DNA of 7,847 bases from Lysobacteraceae bacterium (GTDB taxonomy: Bacteria; Pseudomonadota; Gammaproteobacteria; DSM-19610). The DNA lies in NCBI GenBank assembly GCA_020201295.1, contig JAIVHA010000156.1:1-7847 (forward strand), read 5' to 3'. Both the position numbers and the translations under genes were made by a program. Every line of letters starts with the position of its first letter. Position 1 is the first letter of the stretch. Below the pieces are notes generated by a model. The model did not search any database, was not told where the DNA came from, and saw only the letters and a list, made by a program, of their open reading frames with translations. Below, one piece after another: positions 1 to 6,887 of this stretch.

Positions 1-649
1 GGATGTGCTCGCAGAGGTCGGCCACCGTGGCCTTGGGATCCTCCAGCAGGCGGATGGCGGCACTGGTGACCTCGCGCACGTTGTGCGGCGGGATGTCCGT
101 GGCCATGCCCACGGCGATACCGGTGGCGCCGTTGAGCAGCACGTTGGGCAACCGTGCCGGCAGCAGTTGCGGTTCGTCCAGGGTACCATCGAAGTTCGGC
201 CCCCAGTCCACGGTGCCCTGGCCCAGTTCCGCCAGCAGCACTTCGGCATAGGCCGCCAGCCGCGCCTCGGTGTAGCGCATGGCGGCGAAGGACTTGGGAT
301 CGTCGGGCGAGCCCCAGTTGCCCTGACCGTCCACCAGCGGGTAGCGGTAGGAGAAGGACTGGGCCATGTGCACCATGGCCTCGTAGCAGGCACTGTCGCC
401 GTGGGGATGGAACTTGCCCAGCACGTCGCCAACGGTGCGTGCCGATTTCTTGAACTTGGCGCGCGCCGACAGGCCCAGCTCGGACATGGCATAGACGATG
501 CGCCTTTGCACCGGCTTGAGACCATCACCGATGTGCGGCAGGGCGCGGTCGAGGATGACGTACATGGAGTAGTCCAGGTACGCCTTTTCGGTGAAGGTGC
601 GCAGCGGCAAGCGCTCCACACCTTCATAATTCATTTCATTCTGGTCCAT
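1..649 (-). CDS. parC: DNA topoisomerase IV subunit A (ParC), N-terminal part, cut by the window edge
   Basis: ParC is the DNA-cleaving subunit of topoisomerase IV (ParC2ParE2), which unlinks daughter chromosomes and relaxes supercoils in the cytoplasm. The visible 216 codons cover the start of the breakage-reunion domain. I read YLDYSMYVILDRALPHIGDG near residues 24-43, the winged-helix segment HPHGDSACYEAM at about 81-92, and MRYTEARL with the predicted catalytic tyrosine at Tyr126 (E. coli Tyr120). GQGNWGSPDDPKSFAAMRY is characteristic of ParC; GyrA has a different spelling here. The quinolone-determining positions are Ser86 and Glu90, matching susceptible E. coli Ser80 and Glu84. The start at 649 gives MDQNEMNYEGVERLPLRTF, about the right N-terminal length; the second ATG at codon 6 is an alternative. 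The Shine-Dalgarno is weak (GGCAGG, about 5 nt before the ATG). The gene follows the PilZ gene on the same strand but has its own promoter-like sequence. The C-terminal domain lies outside the window. Confidence 0.97.
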   Translation of the reverse strand, partial: MDQNEMNYEGVERLPLRTFTEKAYLDYSMYVILDRALPHIGDGLKPVQRRIVYAMSELGLSARAKFKKSARTVGDVLGKFHPHGDSACYEAMVHMAQSFSYRYPLVDGQGNWGSPDDPKSFAAMRYTEARLAAYAEVLLAELGQGTVDWGPNFDGTLDEPQLLPARLPNVLLNGATGIAVGMATDIPPHNVREVTSAAIRLLEDPKATVADLCEHI

Positions 650-654
650 TGCAA

Positions 655-687
655 CCTGCCAGGAGAAAGCGGAGGGGGTGCGGCAGG
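655..687. promoter_or_regulatory. Inverted repeat in the parC leader that covers the Shine-Dalgarno
   Basis: CCTGCC at 655-660 and GGCAGG at 682-687 are perfect 6-bp inverted arms with a 21-nt loop. In the parC transcript the CCTGCC arm lies at the predicted 5' end, and the GGCAGG arm is the only Shine-Dalgarno-like stretch before the ATG. Pairing would hide it. The stem is short and the loop long, so this is only a candidate for translational control and may be chance. Confidence 0.25.
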
Positions 688-716
688 ATTATACGGGGGA
701 TTGGCCGGCGCGCCAG
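688..716 (-). promoter_or_regulatory. Predicted sigma-70 promoter of parC
   Basis: On the minus strand there is a perfect -10 hexamer TATAAT (688-693), a 17-bp spacer, and a weak -35 CTGGCG (711-716, three of six matches). Transcription would start near 681 and leave a leader of about 30 nt before the parC ATG. The promoter sits in the 92-bp gap after the PilZ gene stop codon. No hairpin with a T tract separates the two genes, so read-through from the PilZ gene into parC also remains possible. Confidence 0.6.
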
Positions 717-741
717 CATGGCATTGGTCCGGGAATGTCTC

Positions 742-3273
742 CTACGGGTGGGGTATTGGGGAACGAGCTTCCACCAGGTCAGCGGTAATATCGACCAGCT
801 CCCCGAAGCCGATCACCGAGCGCAGCTGCTCACTCAATTTCAGGCCACGGTGGCGGGACTGGCCCATGACCGGCTCCAGCAGGCGGTCAAACTGCTTGCT
901 GGGCAGGTCCTGGACGAAGGTGCCGATCACCTTGAGAAAACAGTATTCGTCATGATCCATGGCCTTGCGGATGAAGGCCTCGCGCGCCGCCGGGCTGTCC
1001 AGTTCCAGTTCGGAGGACCAGCGCAGCACCCAATCCCCCTGTTCGCCCTCCTGCTCCTTGTAACAGTAGAGCTCCAGCTCGCAATGGGGCGCGCGTTCCG
1101 CCTGGCCCGTGGACTGGCGACGGATGCCGGTGATGGCCTCGCGCAGGGCCATGACCAGGCGCGGGTCACCGATGGGATAAAATTCGTATTCCCCATCCGG
1201 GGCCTGGAAAAAACGCGCCAGGCGATTCGCCCCCCGTGGCACGGCAACCGCCTGTGCCACGGTCACGCCCGCCTCATTACGGCCAATGAAAAAGGGCAAG
1301 GTACCCAGGTTCATGGCCATCAGTCCCTCGAAGATGCGCGCCGCGGTGGCCGTCCAGATATCGCCGGCATCGATGCCCAGTTTCTGCTGATTCTTGGCGA
1401 TCAGCTCGACAAAGAACTGGCTCAAACCTTCCTGGGAGCGGCCCACAATCCGTTCCAGCATCAACAGCGACTGATCCGTGTCGGAGCGTATCACCCGATA
1501 GGGAATATCCATGAGATTGGTACCGGTCCGCTTCTTTTGCAGGTTCACCAGTCCCACGCGCAGTTCCTGGCCGGCCTCGGCCGTCAGTGGTTTTGCAAGC
1601 CGTACGCACATGCCCCGGGTGGAGATATCCCGGGTGGTACCGGAAAGTTCCTGCTTGCCCAGGGCCAGGCTCACGGCCGTCTCCACCAGGTAGCGATCCT
1701 CGCGCCGGCACTCCACGTAGCCGAAGTGCACCAGTTCCGGACAGGCGACGTCCGCCAGTATGTCCGCGCCGGCATCCCCGGTTTCCAGGTCCAGGTGGCG
1801 GCCACCAACCCAGGCGTGCAGGCCCTGCACGGGCGGGGCGGACAAGAATTCCCCATGCCGGGCCAGTGCGTCGCGCCATTGCCGGGTCACGTCCACCAGG
1901 AGTCCCGTGAAAAGCAAGACCTTGAGCCGGTTCCGCAGACCCAGTGCATCCTCGGCGGACTTGTAGGACAGGCGTTCCAGGAAATACTCCACCTTGCGGT
2001 CATCCAGGCGCTGCGCCCGGGCGTTGTCCACCTGCACACGCACGATCATGTGTTCCTCGAAGCCCATGGCATGCTGCAGGAAGCGGTGGAAATCCTCGTT
2101 CGACTCGAATTCCGTCGGTGTTGCCGAATGGAGTTGCAGATGGCCGTCCTCGCCCCGCTCCCGGTACAGAACCAACAGCAGGCCACCCTGTTCCTGCAGG
2201 GCCGCGAGCCGTTCCGGCAGTTGCAGGCAGCGGAAGTCATACTGCTTGTGGTCGGTGCTGAAAAACTGCATCAATGGCTGATTGCCATTGCTCTGCGCCA
2301 CCGCGGCCAGCCGCGGCTGACCGCCGTGTTCAGCCACGAAAAAGGGAATATGGACCAGGCTTTCCGTATAGATGCGTTCGTGGAACAGGCTCACGGCGCT
2401 GAGATAGTCGTCCTCCACATCCAGCTTGTACTTGCGCTGGTAACGCTCCACCAGTTCCTGGATACACTCCGTGAAGCCCGCCGGTGATTCCCGGTCCAGT
2501 CGGCGCAGGCAGAGGGTGGTTTCCAATTCGCGGCGCTGCAGAAGAGCGATGGCATAGCGCACCCCTTTCAGGGCCGCGCCAGCGGCCTGCCCTTCCAGGC
2601 CGATGAAGTTGGCCTGCAACTCCTCGCCGGGCTGGTACGGGCAGGGACCCTTGACGATGAGCTGCACGCCACCCACCGAAATGTCCCGGGTGGTGGCGCG
2701 CATGGGACCGGCCTTGCCCAGCAGCTGGACGGCCGTGGCATACTGCAGGCGGCCCTCCTGGCGTTGCCGGAAATAGCCGAAAGGAATGATTTCAGGGTTA
2801 TAGAAGGTAATGCTGGTGGATGCTTGCGAATCGGCCTCGCCCGTGGTGTCGCGCAGCTCCCGTTCCCGGCCTTGCCGGCGTCGCGCCTGGTCGGAGGTAC
2901 GCTGCTGTTCCTCCTCCCGCGCCGCATTGATGGCATGCAGGGTATGGGCGCCGAAGATAATGGCCTCGAAGGTCCCCACCGTATAGTGTCCGCGGTTCTG
3001 TTCGAGACCCCGCTGGAACATGGCATAGGAGATGTCGTCCAGGTAGTGCACCCGGTCGTTGAACACGTAGGGCCGGCATTCCCCCAGCACCTTGCCGCGC
3101 ATATCGAGTACCTGGTAACAGGGGCGGGTGAGGCGCGTCTCCTCCATCTTCTTTAGGAAACGGCCGGTATCGGAATGGGCCACTACGATCTCGGTCACCA
3201 GTTCCTTGGAATTGGAACGGCTATCGATACGCCGGTAGTGATGCACCCGAATCTCGTGCTCTTGTTCGCTCAT
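742..3273 (-). CDS. Large protein with two PilZ domains in an internally duplicated architecture (predicted c-di-GMP effector)
   Basis: This is an 843-residue, apparently soluble protein with no signal peptide or membrane segment that I can see. Residues 1-117 are an unassigned N-terminal region, and about 118-150 is a charged linker rich in Arg, Glu and Gln. PilZ domain 1 spans about 165-260, with R171-xxx-R175 and D197-I-S199-x-x-G202. PilZ domain 2 spans about 516-612, with R523-xxx-R527 and D549-I-S551-x-x-G554. RxxxR plus (D/N)xSxxG is the known c-di-GMP-binding signature, so both sites look competent. After each PilZ domain comes a similar module of about 200 residues, containing IPFF or LPFF (310, 660) and ending LVDVT (459-463) or LVDIT (826-830). 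The start at 3273 gives MSEQEHEIRVHHYRR. There is no clear Shine-Dalgarno, and the reading frame stays open upstream, opposite fumC, without a better start codon close by. The gene is divergent from fumC and followed by parC. I recognise no characterised homologue, and the output target is unknown. Confidence 0.88.
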   Translation of the reverse strand: MSEQEHEIRVHHYRRIDSRSNSKELVTEIVVAHSDTGRFLKKMEETRLTRPCYQVLDMRGKVLGECRPYVFNDRVHYLDDISYAMFQRGLEQNRGHYTVGTFEAIIFGAHTLHAINAAREEEQQRTSDQARRRQGRERELRDTTGEADSQASTSITFYNPEIIPFGYFRQRQEGRLQYATAVQLLGKAGPMRATTRDISVGGVQLIVKGPCPYQPGEELQANFIGLEGQAAGAALKGVRYAIALLQRRELETTLCLRRLDRESPAGFTECIQELVERYQRKYKLDVEDDYLSAVSLFHERIYTESLVHIPFFVAEHGGQPRLAAVAQSNGNQPLMQFFSTDHKQYDFRCLQLPERLAALQEQGGLLLVLYRERGEDGHLQLHSATPTEFESNEDFHRFLQHAMGFEEHMIVRVQVDNARAQRLDDRKVEYFLERLSYKSAEDALGLRNRLKVLLFTGLLVDVTRQWRDALARHGEFLSAPPVQGLHAWVGGRHLDLETGDAGADILADVACPELVHFGYVECRREDRYLVETAVSLALGKQELSGTTRDISTRGMCVRLAKPLTAEAGQELRVGLVNLQKKRTGTNLMDIPYRVIRSDTDQSLLMLERIVGRSQEGLSQFFVELIAKNQQKLGIDAGDIWTATAARIFEGLMAMNLGTLPFFIGRNEAGVTVAQAVAVPRGANRLARFFQAPDGEYEFYPIGDPRLVMALREAITGIRRQSTGQAERAPHCELELYCYKEQEGEQGDWVLRWSSELELDSPAAREAFIRKAMDHDEYCFLKVIGTFVQDLPSKQFDRLLEPVMGQSRHRGLKLSEQLRSVIGFGELVDITADLVEARSPIPHP

Positions 3274-3297
3274 CTCATTGTTTTTGTATTGAAAAGG

Positions 3298-3303
3298 ATC
3301 ATA
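3298..3303 (-). promoter_or_regulatory. Candidate -10 box of the PilZ gene
   Basis: The minus strand reads TATGAT here, five of six matches to the -10 consensus. A start near 3291 would leave a very short A-rich leader before the ATG at 3273, with no ribosome binding site. I find no acceptable -35 hexamer at 16-18 bp, so an activator or a different promoter is possible. Confidence 0.25.
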
Positions 3304-3370
3304 ACCAGCCGATACACCAAGCCCCTTCGCAGCATATCGGCCCGGCCCCAGATTTCTCCAGCAGGCACCC

Positions 3371-3402
3371 GTGACCGGGGCAATGAGGGCTAGAATGGTC
3401 AC
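3371..3402 (+). promoter_or_regulatory. Candidate fumC -10 box flanked by a GTGACC/GGTCAC dyad
   Basis: TAGAAT at 3391-3396 matches the -10 consensus at five of six positions and would start transcription about 35 nt before the fumC ATG. The -35 is poor: GTGACC at 3371-3376 is only 14 bp away. GTGACC is also the left arm of a perfect 6-bp inverted repeat whose right arm, GGTCAC (3397-3402), directly abuts the -10 box. The arms are 20 bp apart and could be an operator, but no known regulator site is recognised. Confidence 0.3.
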
Positions 3403-3424
3403 AGCATCCCGCCACGGCCACCGC

Positions 3425-3430
3425 AGGAGA
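3425..3430 (+). promoter_or_regulatory. Ribosome binding site of fumC
   Basis: AGGAGA lies 8 nt before the ATG at 3439. This fixes the fumC start and excludes the later in-frame ATG codons. Confidence 0.85.
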
Positions 3431-3438
3431 CTGATTTC

Positions 3439-4824
3439 ATGACATCCGCCAACACCCGCCGCGAACAGGACAGCATGGGCGCACTGGACGTGCCGGCCGA
3501 GGCCCTGTGGGGCGCGCAGACACAACGGGCCGTGCAGAACTTCCCCGTGAGCGGCCTGCCCCTGCCAGCGGCCTTCATCCAGGCCCTGGCCATGATCAAG
3601 GGGGCCTGTGCATCGGTGCATCGGGAACTGGGCCTGCTGGATGGGGAGCGGGCCCTGGCCATCGAGACCGCGGCTGCGGCCATCGCCCGCGGCGAGCACA
3701 CCACCCAGTTCCCCGTGGATGTGTTCCAGAGCGGCTCCGGCACCAGCAGTAACATGAACGTAAACGAGGTGATCGCCGGCCTGGCGCGCGCGGCGGGTGT
3801 GGAGGTGCATCCCAACGACCATGTGAACCTGGGACAAAGCAGCAATGATGTCATCCCCAGCGCCATCCACCTGAGCGCCACCCTGGCCCTGCACCGCGAG
3901 CTGCTGCCGGCCCTGGCGGAGCTGGCCGACACCATCACCAGGCGTGCCACGGAGTTCGATGGCCTGATCAAGACCGGCCGCACCCATTTGATGGACGCCC
4001 TGCCCCTGCGTCTGGACCAGGAACTATCGGCATGGGCGGCCCAGGTACGGGATGCCGCCGCGCGCATCGAATCCAGCCTGCCGCGGCTGTGCAAGCTGGC
4101 ACTGGGCGGGACCGCCGTGGGCACCGGACTCAATGCCCATCCGGAGCTGGGCGCGCGGGTGGTGGCGCGCCTGGCCACCGCCACGGACGTGCCCTTTACC
4201 CTGATGGAAAACCGTTTCGCCGGCCTGAGCAGCCAGGATGCGGCCCTGGAGATGAGCGGGCAGCTGCGTACCGCGGCCACCACGCTGCTCAAGATCTGCA
4301 ATGACCTGCGCTGGATGAACTCCGGCCCGCTCGCGGGCCTGGCCGAGATTCAGCTGCCGGCCCTGCAACCCGGCAGCTCCATCATGCCCGGCAAGGTCAA
4401 CCCGGTGATCCCCGAGGCCGTGGCCATGGCCTGCGCCCAGGTCACCGGCAACGACCTGGCCGTCACCCTGGCCGGGCAGTCCGGCAACTTCCAGCTCAAT
4501 GTCATGCTGCCCCTGGTCGCCCACAACCTGTTGCAGAGCATCCAGCTGCTGGCCAACGGGTCGCGGCTGCTGGCACGCCAGGCCATCGCCGGTTTCACCG
4601 TAAACGAGGCCCGGCTGAGCGCGGCCCTGGACCGCAACCCCATGTTGGTCACGGCGCTCAATGCCCGCATCGGCTATGCACAGGGCGCCGCCATCGCACG
4701 GCAGGCCTACGCCGAGGGCCGCCCCATCCTGGAAGTGGCCCTGGAACGTACGCAACTGGACGAGGAGGAACTGCGCCGCTTGCTCGATCCCCGGCGGCTT
4801 ACGGAGGGGGGTATCCCGGAATAA
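3439..4824 (+). CDS. fumC: Fumarate hydratase, class II (iron-independent fumarase)
   Basis: This enzyme reversibly hydrates fumarate to (S)-malate in the TCA cycle. The family works as a cytoplasmic homotetramer without an iron-sulfur cluster. The 461 residues match the usual length. Conserved blocks appear in order: WGAQTQRAVQNF (24-35), SGSGTSSNMNVNE (98-110), HPNDHVNLGQSSND (124-137), GRTHLMDALPL (180-190) with the active-site His183, GGTAVGTGLNAHP (223-235), and the superfamily signature GSSIMPGKVNP (312-322) carrying the catalytic-loop serine (Ser313 by family alignment). The His in GRTH favours fumarase over aspartase, which has Gln there. The N terminus and the VDVFQ-SGSGTSSNMN loop resemble the pseudomonad FumC2-like branch more than E. 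coli FumC. The gene runs opposite to its neighbours: head to head with the PilZ gene and tail to tail with parE, so it is probably monocistronic. Confidence 0.96.
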   Translation: MTSANTRREQDSMGALDVPAEALWGAQTQRAVQNFPVSGLPLPAAFIQALAMIKGACASVHRELGLLDGERALAIETAAAAIARGEHTTQFPVDVFQSGSGTSSNMNVNEVIAGLARAAGVEVHPNDHVNLGQSSNDVIPSAIHLSATLALHRELLPALAELADTITRRATEFDGLIKTGRTHLMDALPLRLDQELSAWAAQVRDAAARIESSLPRLCKLALGGTAVGTGLNAHPELGARVVARLATATDVPFTLMENRFAGLSSQDAALEMSGQLRTAATTLLKICNDLRWMNSGPLAGLAEIQLPALQPGSSIMPGKVNPVIPEAVAMACAQVTGNDLAVTLAGQSGNFQLNVMLPLVAHNLLQSIQLLANGSRLLARQAIAGFTVNEARLSAALDRNPMLVTALNARIGYAQGAAIARQAYAEGRPILEVALERTQLDEEELRRLLDPRRLTEGGIPE

Positions 4825-4852
4825 GACTGGCGTCGCGAAGCGCAGGGCGCGG

Positions 4853-6742
4853 TCAGACGGTTTCCGCCAGATTGCCTTTCTGTTCCAGCCAGCCACGCCG
4901 GTCGGCGGCGCGACGCTTGGCCAGCAGCAGGTCCAGGATCTGGTGGCTGTCGTCGCCGGCCTCGATGGTGAGCTGCACCAGGCGCCGGGTCTCCGGGGCG
5001 ATGGTGGTCTCGCGCAACTGCATTGGGTTCATCTCCCCCAGTCCCTTGAAGCGCTGCACACTCACCTTGCCCTTGACCTTCTCGGCGGTGATGCGATCCA
5101 GCACGCCCTGCTTCTCGGCATCGTCCAGGGCATAGAACACCTGTTTGCCCACATCGATGCGGTACAGGGGGGGCATCGCCACGTAGACATGGCCGGCCTG
5201 CACCAGGGGCAGGAAATGTCGCAGAAACAGGGCGCACAGCAAGGTGGCGATATGGGCGCCGTCGGAATCGGCATCGGCCAGGATGCAGACCTTGCCGTAG
5301 CGCAGGCCCTCGAGGCGATCGGAGCCCGGCTCCACGCCGATGGCCACGGAGATGTCGTGCACCTCCTGGGAGGCCAGCACCTCGGTGGAATCCACCTCCC
5401 AGGTATTCAGGATCTTGCCGCGCAGCGGCATGATGGCCTGGAAGATACGGTCGCGGGCCTGCTTGGCCGAGCCGCCGGCGGAGTCCCCTTCCACCAGGAA
5501 CAGCTCGCCGCGGGCGGGATCGGTGCTGGAGCAGTCGGCGAGCTTGCCGGGCAGGGCCGGGCCGCTGGTGACCTTCTTGCGCACCACCTTCTTGCCGGCG
5601 CGCAACCGGTTCTGGGCGCTCTGGATGGCCAGCGCGGCGATCTTCTCGCCGGCGTCGGTGTGCTGGTTGAGCCACAGGCCGAAGGCATCCTTGACGACAC
5701 CGGAGACGAAGGCGGCGCACTCGCGCGAGGACAGCCGCTCCTTGGTCTGGCCGCTGAACTGCGGGTCCTCCAGCTTCACGGACAGGATATAGGCACAGCG
5801 GTCCCAGACATCCTCGGGAGAGAGCTTGACGCCGCGCGGCAGCAGATTGCGAAATTCGCAGAACTCGCGCACCGCTTCGGTCAGCCCCATGCGCAGGCCG
5901 TTCACGTGGGTGCCGCCCTGGGGTGTGGGGATCAGGTTCACATAGCTCTCCCCCACGCCCTCGCCGCCCTGCGGCAGCCACACCAGCGCCCATTCGGCGG
6001 CCTCGTGGGCACTCTGCAGGCTGCCGATGAAGGGCGTCTCGGGCAGGCGCTCGGCGCCGTGCAGGGCCTCCAGCAGATAATCCTGCAGGCCATCCTGGTA
6101 ACACCACTCCTCACGCTCGTCGCTGCGCTCGTCATGCAGGCGCACCGTCAGGCCGGGACAGAGCACCGCCTTGGCGCGCAGCACGTGGCGCAGGCTGGGC
6201 AGGGAAAATTTTGGGCTGTCGAAGTACTTCGGGTCGGGCCAGAAACGCAGCCGGGTGCCGGTATTCTGCTTGCCGACCTTGCCGACTTCTTCCAGTTCCG
6301 AGGCCTTCTCGCCGCCCTTGAAGGCGATGTTGTACTCGGCACCAGCGCGCTTGACCCAGACTTCCAGGTGGCTGGACAGGGCGTTCACCACCGACACGCC
6401 GACACCGTGCAGGCCGCCGGAGAACCGGTAGTTCTTGTTGGAGAACTTGCCACCCGCATGCAGCTTGGTGAGGATCACCTCGACACCGCTGATGCCCTGC
6501 CCGGGATGGATGTCCACGGGCATGCCGCGACCGTCGTCGCGCACCTCGAGGGAACCATCCTTGTAGACGCTCACCTCGATGGTCTTGGCGTGGCCGGCCA
6601 TGGCCTCGTCGACGCTGTTGTCGATGACTTCCTGGGCCAGGTGGTTGGGGCGGGTGGTGTCCGTATACATGCCCGGGCGCTTGCGCACCGGGTCGAGACC
6701 ACTCAATACCTCGATGGAGGCGGCGTCGTAGGCATTGCTCAT
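4853..6742 (-). CDS. parE: DNA topoisomerase IV subunit B (ParE)
   Basis: ParE is the ATPase subunit of topoisomerase IV, which partners ParC to decatenate chromosomes. The 629 residues match E. coli ParE (630) and are far shorter than gammaproteobacterial GyrB, which carries an extra TOPRIM insertion. The GHKL ATPase domain shows Glu38 and Asn42 in EVIDNSVDEAMAGH, DDGRGMP at 69-75, GGKFSNKNY with FSGGLHGVG at 97-115, and the transducer lysine Lys334 in QTKERLSS. The TOPRIM domain shows LVEGDSAGGSAKQARD (416-431, Glu418), ILADADSDG (487-495; Asp490, Asp492, Asp494) and RFKGLGEMNP (564-573). The quinolone-region LPGKLADC (397-404) looks wild type. The start MSNAYDAASIEVLSGLDPVR aligns with the family, although there is no clear Shine-Dalgarno before it. 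The gene converges with fumC across 28 bp and has a likely promoter in the spacer upstream. It does not adjoin parC. Confidence 0.98.
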   Translation of the reverse strand: MSNAYDAASIEVLSGLDPVRKRPGMYTDTTRPNHLAQEVIDNSVDEAMAGHAKTIEVSVYKDGSLEVRDDGRGMPVDIHPGQGISGVEVILTKLHAGGKFSNKNYRFSGGLHGVGVSVVNALSSHLEVWVKRAGAEYNIAFKGGEKASELEEVGKVGKQNTGTRLRFWPDPKYFDSPKFSLPSLRHVLRAKAVLCPGLTVRLHDERSDEREEWCYQDGLQDYLLEALHGAERLPETPFIGSLQSAHEAAEWALVWLPQGGEGVGESYVNLIPTPQGGTHVNGLRMGLTEAVREFCEFRNLLPRGVKLSPEDVWDRCAYILSVKLEDPQFSGQTKERLSSRECAAFVSGVVKDAFGLWLNQHTDAGEKIAALAIQSAQNRLRAGKKVVRKKVTSGPALPGKLADCSSTDPARGELFLVEGDSAGGSAKQARDRIFQAIMPLRGKILNTWEVDSTEVLASQEVHDISVAIGVEPGSDRLEGLRYGKVCILADADSDGAHIATLLCALFLRHFLPLVQAGHVYVAMPPLYRIDVGKQVFYALDDAEKQGVLDRITAEKVKGKVSVQRFKGLGEMNPMQLRETTIAPETRRLVQLTIEAGDDSHQILDLLLAKRRAADRRGWLEQKGNLAETV

Positions 6743-6778
6743 AAAAGGTTACAGGTTACCGGAATGGAAAACCGGCAC

Positions 6779-6808
6779 AGTGTAGCGCGGGCGGGGCGGT
6801 GATGACAG
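6779..6808 (-). promoter_or_regulatory. Predicted sigma-70 promoter of parE
   Basis: The minus strand has -35 CTGTCA (6803-6808) and -10 TACACT (6779-6784), four of six matches each, with an 18-bp GC-rich spacer. Transcription would start near 6772 and leave a leader of about 30 nt. The site lies between the REP doublet and parE, so the repeat would not be part of this transcript. Confidence 0.5.
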
Positions 6809-6817
6809 CTGGGTTGT

Positions 6818-6841
6818 GGCCCGGGCCCGGATTGTCGGGCC
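6818..6841. other. GC-only palindromes and small stem-loop in the parE upstream spacer
   Basis: Two overlapping perfect 10-bp palindromes, GGCCCGGGCC (6818-6827) and CCGGGCCCGG (6821-6830), are followed by CGGGCC (6836-6841). The latter pairs with GGCCCG (6824-6829) around a 6-nt loop. No T tract follows on either strand, so it is not a standard intrinsic terminator. It may be a degraded repeat unit or just GC-rich chance. Confidence 0.3.
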
Positions 6842-6887
6842 GAGGAGTTGGGGGCAGACTTGACCCAATCATTGCAAAAAAGGATGT

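Noticed and set aside
5..955. 316-codon plus-strand open frame opposite parC
   Set aside because: It crosses the parC promoter and the PilZ gene end with no motif; the minus strand encodes unmistakable ParC.
649..2487. 612-codon plus-strand open frame opposite the PilZ gene
   Set aside because: Its translation shows no family motifs and is an antisense shadow. The minus strand carries two clear PilZ domains in the same region.
3274..3987. In-frame N-terminal extension of the PilZ gene across the fumC 5' half
   Set aside because: The frame is open only because the opposite strand is GC-rich coding sequence. The extension is low-complexity Gly/Ala/Gln/His-rich sequence, and the PilZ protein has a sensible ATG at 3273 outside fumC.
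3439..4824. Aspartate ammonia-lyase as an alternative to fumarase
   Set aside because: The motif is GRTH rather than GRTQ, and the other blocks follow class II fumarases.
4853..6742. GyrB rather than ParE
   Set aside because: The length of 629 residues, the absence of the GyrB TOPRIM insertion, and the MYTDTTRPNHL and CYQDGL segments all fit ParE.
4661..6802. 713-codon plus-strand open frame opposite parE
   Set aside because: It overlaps the fumC end and the whole of parE, is rich in His/Gln/Gly/Ala as expected of antisense GC-rich frames, and has no recognisable domain.
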